Assembly (NCBI RefSeq): GCF_963675165.1 | Contig: NC_087390.1 | Coordinates: 3,238,001 to 3,302,000, forward strand | DNA length: 64,000 nucleotides | Origin: Halichondria panicea | Taxonomy: Eukaryota > Porifera > Demospongiae > Suberitida > Halichondriidae | Reading direction: 5' to 3' | In this document: in pieces, positions 59,314-64,000 of the stretch | Layout: each line of letters opens with the position of its first letter | Position numbering within the stretch: the first letter of the stretch is position 1 | Notes under the pieces: model-generated | Database searches by the model: none | Told to the model about the DNA's origin: nothing | The model's input: only the letters and a program-made list of their open reading frames with translations | Made by a program: the position numbers and the translations under genes

Positions 59314-60299
59314 GCAATCTTTTTCGGTTGTATTGTGGCGGTGGTATTCTTAACGCAAGCTATTCCCCAGAAGTGTTGACAATTTCTTTGAGTGACAGTA
59401 ACCACAGCCTTTCACTAGGGAATTGGCGCGCTTCTCCAAATATCTCTTTGGCTGCTGCCGCCCTTGAAGCTGCCTGCCTTGCTAAGTGCAAGTGTGTCAT
59501 TCCCAAACCTGTCGTTGTAGACATTTCCGAAGATGATGGCCCTACCACAGCTGCTACAAGTGAAAAAGTATGGATGGAGAACTGTTTATACAAATTAACC
59601 ATCGCAGAAAAGGAAGAGGTAGTATCTTCTTGTGGTTGGCTCAATGACAGGGTCATCACTGCTGCTCAGCTATTAATGCTACAGCACTCTCCTTTGATGA
59701 AGGGATTGCAACCACCTACGCTTGCACAGCGTCAGGCCTTCGATTGTCACAAGGATCAGATCTTTGTGCAAATTATCATTGTTGGTAACAGTCACTGGTG
59801 TGTTGTATCGAATGTGGGCTGTGACGAAGGTACAGTGAATGTGTATGACACGATGTTTGCTAGACCTTCGAATATCACCGTACGGGTTGTATGTAGCCTT
59901 GTCTCCTGTTCAACGCCCACACTATCCATCAATATGATGGATGTTCAGAGGCAGTCAAATGGGTCAGACTGTGGCGTGCTTGCGATTGCTATCGCTTTCG
60001 AACTCTGCTGCCATAGAGATCCATGTATCCAGAAATTTGGCAACACAGTTTCTATTCGATCTCATCTTGCCAGGTGCCTTGAAGACTGCAAGCTTACCAC
60101 ATTTAGCACAGGAATTCGTAGGTGCCGAAACAAGGTTAAATTTTCAAAGCAGGTTGAAATTGCTTGTTTATGTCGAGAACCCAAAGATAAAAAATCGATG
60201 GTGAAGTGCAAAAACTGTAAAGCCTGGTTCCACAAGCACTGTTGCAGGGAAACCACACAAGTTGTAGTTCCCTGGACCTGTACATTTTGTAGAAACTAA
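59304..60299 (+). CDS. Ulp1-type cysteine protease plus PHD finger (likely C-terminal part of transposase polyprotein)
   Basis: The frame is open from after TAA at 59301-59303 to the stop at 60297-60299, with no good ATG near its start; a -1 shift in the A8 run at 59302-59309 would join it to the transposase. Numbering from 59328, the Ulp1/SENP (C48) fold shows GWLNDRVI (103-110), His156 in NSHWCVVSN, Asp174 in VYDTM, Gln209 and Cys215 in QSNGSDCGVLAIA. C48 proteases cleave SUMO or related Ub-like tags. Residues 280-321 form a PHD finger (CLCREPKDKKSMVKCKNC, FHKHCC, WTCTFC) with a complete Cys4-His-Cys3 set, a chromatin-reading type module. Ulp1 domains are known in several large DNA transposons. 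All catalytic and zinc ligands are intact. Confidence 0.85.
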   Translation, partial: KKVGNLFRLYCGGGILNASYSPEVLTISLSDSNHSLSLGNWRASPNISLAAAALEAACLAKCKCVIPKPVVVDISEDDGPTTAATSEKVWMENCLYKLTIAEKEEVVSSCGWLNDRVITAAQLLMLQHSPLMKGLQPPTLAQRQAFDCHKDQIFVQIIIVGNSHWCVVSNVGCDEGTVNVYDTMFARPSNITVRVVCSLVSCSTPTLSINMMDVQRQSNGSDCGVLAIAIAFELCCHRDPCIQKFGNTVSIRSHLARCLEDCKLTTFSTGIRRCRNKVKFSKQVEIACLCREPKDKKSMVKCKNCKAWFHKHCCRETTQVVVPWTCTFCRN

Positions 60300-61489
60300 T
60301 TGCTGTTGTTTTTTCCATTATTCTACGTACACGTTGTAACTGTAATGTTATATATTAAGTGGTTGAAAGTGCTCCCAGAGATAGTGGTGGTGTACATTAA
60401 ACCGCGGCCAGCATCCGGATGACGTGTGCGTTATATAAGAATATCAACTACATGTACATGTACACACACACTGGCCAGTATATCGAGTGTGACCTAACAA
60501 TCTTGAAAGCTTTTTTTCCAACATAATACAACTAATGCTGCAAGCTGGCGCTTTGCTAATACCTCTCGCCATGATTTGCAAAAGTAGTCTCTTGCATAAA
60601 GTAGACATTGTACATGGGTAATAATAACAGGAGCCCCATAAAGAGAAGAAGCGGCTAACTTCAACGTATACTCGGGGATCGCGTTTCGTAATTGCCGGTG
60701 AAACCGCACTTCCTTGTACCGCATCCCTGCATTGCGTATAACACGTGTAGGCCAATAACACGTGTAGGCCACTTAGTGACTCTGGAAATGCGGTCATAAC
60801 TACTTACGAAACGTGATCCCCGTAGTCCTTCTCTTTATGGGCTTCTGATGATGATAATTATATTCGCATTTGTCAAGGAGGAACGAACAATATTGACATT
60901 TTTCGGTATACCCATTTTCAGCATGCAGTCTGTTAAAAAAAGTGAGAAGAAGTGATCTATCTATGACTGTCAGACTTGTATATGGTATCATTGCATTTGT
61001 GGCTTACCAGGAAGCAAGAAAGAAGACACGTGGTGATTAGCGCGCATTCGCATTACATCTACAGGAATAAGGGGCGTGTTTGCAGGAGATCCAAGTAATG
61101 GCTACTAAACAGCCAGAGCTAGCTGCTTTACAGCTCTTTTCTGACGTAACGCTTTAGTGCAAGGCTAACTTATAAGTTGAATAGAAAGTTTGTGCGAACA
61201 GATGATGCTACGAAAAATTCTAAAGAGACTGCAACAGCCTTCAATGTGAGTCAAACTAGCCATAACTCGAGCTAACTTTACGCTTTACCGTATCCCTCCT
61301 GCGGCTACGCCTCGAGGCATACTAAAGGCATAGTCTGTGAGAATAGTAAGACAAAATTAGCACAGAAAGTAGTAGTATCTATAACAAGCAGTCTGTTAGA
61401 GGAACGTGTATAAACACCATGTAAATCCCAGGGGACTGAGTGACCACAATGACATAGCAGGGAGCGCATTTATGACTTCAATGTGGGAC
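60300..61489. other. 3' flank of transposon; foldback and repeat DNA
   Basis: No gene. A foldback at 60632-60844 is listed separately. 61140-61320 is a reverse copy of the dispersed repeat at 1.2 kb and 9.4 kb. I could not find the transposon's right terminal repeat. Confidence 0.45.
60632..60844. mobile_element. 213-bp foldback element
   Basis: AGCCCCATAAAGAGAAG … CGGGGATCGCGTTTCGTAA on the left is inverted as TTACGAAACGTGATCCCCG … CTTCTCTTTATGGGCTT on the right. The centre contains a direct repeat of AACACGTGTAGGCCA. Confidence 0.75.
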
Positions 61490-62075
61490 ATAATGGGCTA
61501 GACGGGCGTCGCCGCCCTCACCGTTACACGGAAGGAGGACAGGAACCAAGCCTATGTACAGTTTTGTTCTGAGATTGCAGTATTTCAAGTGGATTGATCA
61601 CACACTTAATTTTACCACGTGTAAATTTTGCACACGAGCAACACCCACGGCTAGAATGAATAATATCAAGAGTTTATGATAGAGAGAGAGTATCGAACGT
61701 AGGCATACTGTGAGTAACGTGACTTCCTGTATCTGTCACAAGCTTGGAATTTGCACACTGACCAATCCAAGCGTGGGTGATGTAATCTATCAACCCATCC
61801 AAGTGTGGGTGATGTAATCTACTTTCTTGATAGATGACATCACCCACACTTGGATTGGTCAGTGTGCAAATTCCAAGCTTGTGACAGATACAGGAAGTCA
61901 CATTACTCTCCGCATACATCTGATGTACAGTATGCCTACGTTCGATACTCTCTCTCTATCATAAACTCTTGATAATATTCATGATGCTATTGCGTAACAG
62001 GCCAGAACAAAACTGTGGACAGGCTTGATTCCCGACCTCCCTTTCAGAGGGAGGCGACGCCCGACTACATAATAG
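61490..62075. mobile_element. ~585-bp nested palindromic element
   Basis: Inner arms (61655-61985) run outward from AGTGTGGGTGATG and include CAAGCTTGGAATTTGCACAC, GAGAGTATCGAACGTAGGCA and CAAGAGTTTATGATAGAGAG, inverted almost perfectly. Outer arms (61490-61575 and 61992-62075) pair less well: GACGGGCGTCGCC…CAAGCCT…ACAGTTTTGTTCTG against its inverse. A related single arm is at about 25600-25780. Confidence 0.85.
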
Positions 62076-62490
62076 GCTGAATTTGGGGCAGTGCTCAAAA
62101 GCATAATAGGGGGCAGAATTATTTCTACCTACTCAGATATACTCGAGGTTTTGCAGTTTGGAAATCTAGGCACCGCGGGAGAATAATAATACGGACAATA
62201 ATTATTTTTTGTAAAGGATTTGATTTCCTAAAGAGCAACATGTACATGTAGGTGGACATGTACCTACATGTACATGTACAATGTAGCTGTCAAGGAGGGC
62301 TTCACTAACCCCGGGTTTGTAAATCTGGCCAATATCGTCTCCTGCATAATCGAGTGATCCCTGTGGCTAGCCGTCAGTCGTCACCAGGAGCTGGGGGGGA
62401 GGAGGATATAGCTCTGATAGCAGTGATAAACATCAGTACAGTTTCACAACTGTACCCCCCCCCCCACACACACACACAGGCTCATAGCTA

Positions 62491-62632
62491 AGGCCACTCC
62501 AAATGAGACTGTAGTTTCCCGTCCAACTCGCGCTTCTTGCTTTAGCTACCTCATTGATAGTCATTATGATACATCCGCTTATAATTTACTAGAGTCTCTG
62601 ACGGGAAACTACAGTCTCATTTGGAGTGGCCT
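62491..62632. mobile_element. 142-bp MITE with 33-bp perfect terminal inverted repeats
   Basis: AGGCCACTCCAAATGAGACT followed by GTAGTTTCCCGTC is exactly inverted at the other end. Interior about 75 bp, non-coding. Confidence 0.85.
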
Positions 62633-63408
62633 AATGTACTGTACACAACTTCCCCCCCTACAAGTGGATAGGCCTGGAAGGGGACAGAAGCTTCAATAAC
62701 CAGCCTTGAGCCAGCCCAAAAGTACCAAATTATTTTCAGGCTCTAAATCTGAAACGCTCTGCTCAAGGCCCTCCTGCAATTAATTATAATACGTGAGTAA
62801 GCTTAATGGATAGATATACAGTTCTCTTCAAATTGCAAACTTTCTCAATAATTTTTTTCCACCTGTACAGTGGAAGACAAACAAAAGGACTTTATATATC
62901 AGCTGCAACAACTAGAACAGTTATACAGCACATGCATAATTATAATAAATTTATTTGTCTAGTTCACATATAATCATCTCACTTACCATAAGCCATATAG
63001 CTAGCTAGCTTACTGCTTGTGTCTTGGTACCACCATGGTGTCAGTAGTTTGAATTAATTTCTATTTAAAGCACTAGCGCTGCGGCTTTAAATCCACTGAC
63101 CGCGGCCACTATAAAGGAACAATCCGCCGCTAGCTGCACAATTTAGATGGCCACCTTTACCTGCATATTTGTAAAGATCGTCAGTAAGAAGAAGAGTTAG
63201 GAGTTCAGGAACAACGCATTTGTGCTCTCCTTGGTGAGTAGATTCAGATTTATGGCGCAATATTAGTGCCAAAATTAGAGTATATACGTATTTGTATCTA
63301 GGGGGTACTCTTTTTGTAAACTGGTATAGAAAATAAACATTCAGGGGTACACTTTTTATCACTTGGGGGTACTCTTATCAGTTTAGGTACACAAATAATT
63401 CTTTTGAG

Positions 63409-63437
63409 GGTACCTACTCTTCCATATTATAATGACC
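63409..63437 (+). repeat. 29-bp direct repeat of 57187-57215
   Basis: GGTACCTACTCTTCCATATT then ATAATGACC is identical at both places and in the same orientation. The first copy lies just 20 bp before the transposase acceptor. Confidence 0.85.
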
Positions 63438-63470
63438 TGAAGAGTATGTGTGGTACGTTGGTCTGTTTGT

Positions 63471-63775
63471 TACCCGAGGCGCGTGGGCGGCCACGGGTAT
63501 AGTAGTCTGTTGGTTTGTTTGTTAACCCGAGGCGCGTGGGCGGCCACGGGTTATAGTAGTCTGTCTGTTTGTCTGTTTGTTTCTTTGTTAACCCGAGGCG
63601 CGTGGGCGGCCACGGGTTATAGTAGTCTGTCTGTTTGTCTGTTTGTTACCCGAGGCCGTGCCGCGGCCAGCGGGTATAGTAGTCTGTTGGTTTGTTACCC
63701 GAGGCGCGCGTGGGCGGCCACGGGTATAGTAGTCTGTTGGTTTGTTTGTTTGTTTGTTTGTTTGTCTGTTTGTCA
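63471..63775 (+). repeat. Tandem array, ~50-67 bp unit x5
   Basis: Units begin ACCCGAGGCGCGTGGGCGGC then CACGGGTTATAGTAGTCTGT and a (TTTG/TCTG)n tail. Starts near 63472, 63524, 63591, 63648 and 63697; unit length varies through the TTTG tail. The open frames crossing it are not genes. Confidence 0.9.
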
Positions 63776-64000
63776 CTAGTATATCTACTCACCTGGATGC
63801 CATAGCGCTGCGTTTGCAGCATAGGTAGCCTTCACATAACAATATCTTGGTTTAAATAGTGGCAGATTTTGATGTTAAAGCTTCTTTGTCGAGCAAAAGC
63901 TAAGAAGCTTGAATAAGCTTGTGACTAGGTCTGCTTACCTGGATGTTCTAGCACTGCGTTTACAGCATGAGTAGCCTCCACACAACAAGTTAGTACTTTT

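Noticed and set aside
63450-63779. 109-codon frame with repeated RGAWAATGYSSL motif
   Set aside because: Translation of the GC-rich tandem repeat; no conserved protein and unit lengths vary out of frame.

Overview
The window looks like nuclear DNA of an early-branching animal, most likely a demosponge. The evidence is small genes with short GT-AG introns, CARD/death-fold NACHT-LRR receptors of the sponge expanded type, a metazoan-style RPL37A gene with an ATG-only first exon, and AT-rich spacers full of short terminal-inverted-repeat elements. The species cannot be fixed from sequence alone. There are no operons and no CRISPR arrays.

Layout. 0-0.5 kb: 5' end of an MFS (POT/SLC15-like) transporter on the minus strand. 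0.5-4.6 kb: repeats, including a 422-bp inverted-repeat element and an 86-bp minisatellite. 4.7-27 kb: a duplicated NLR locus. Each duplicated unit starts with a U2-like snRNA sequence on the minus strand (4.7 and 17.5 kb). Unit 1 holds a decayed CARD-DEATH-NACHT-LRR gene (A, 7.6-13.2 kb) and an N-terminally truncated NACHT-LRR copy (B, 13.5-15.9 kb). Unit 2 holds one intact CARD-NACHT-LRR gene (C, 20.07-23.94 kb) that lacks the DEATH exon. 27.8-29.6 kb: a JmjC/cupin_8 oxygenase (minus). 31.5-35.1 kb: RPL37A (plus), whose second intron carries foldback elements. 36.8-39.75 kb: a three-exon gene for a predicted membrane-anchored CARD-TM-NB-ARC STAND protein with a degenerate P-loop, followed by a multi-pass membrane ORF (39.9-40.6 kb).

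42-55.5 kb: a patchwork of mostly minus-strand exon fragments (a Death-domain C-terminus, a CDC20-like WD40 repeat, two copies of a ~1 kb block). An intact six-exon FHA-domain gene (plus, 50.15-51.83 kb) sits inside it. 56.8-60.3 kb: a second copy of that FHA gene's promoter and first exons lies upstream of a Mutator-like transposase ORF that continues, across one premature stop and a frameshift in an A8 run, into a Ulp1-type protease plus PHD finger. 60.3-64 kb: palindromic elements and a tandem repeat.

Themes. Two kinds of STAND immune-type ATPase (NACHT-LRR and membrane NB-ARC) plus an isolated Death-domain gene suggest an innate-immunity-rich neighbourhood shaped by tandem duplication and exon-cassette gain or loss. 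The best candidates for something undescribed are the CARD-TM-NB-ARC protein with its multi-TM neighbour, the host-exon/transposase/Ulp1/PHD chimera, and the divergent U2-like RNAs. All exon joins were inferred by eye from splice signals and matching reading phases. None has transcript support here.
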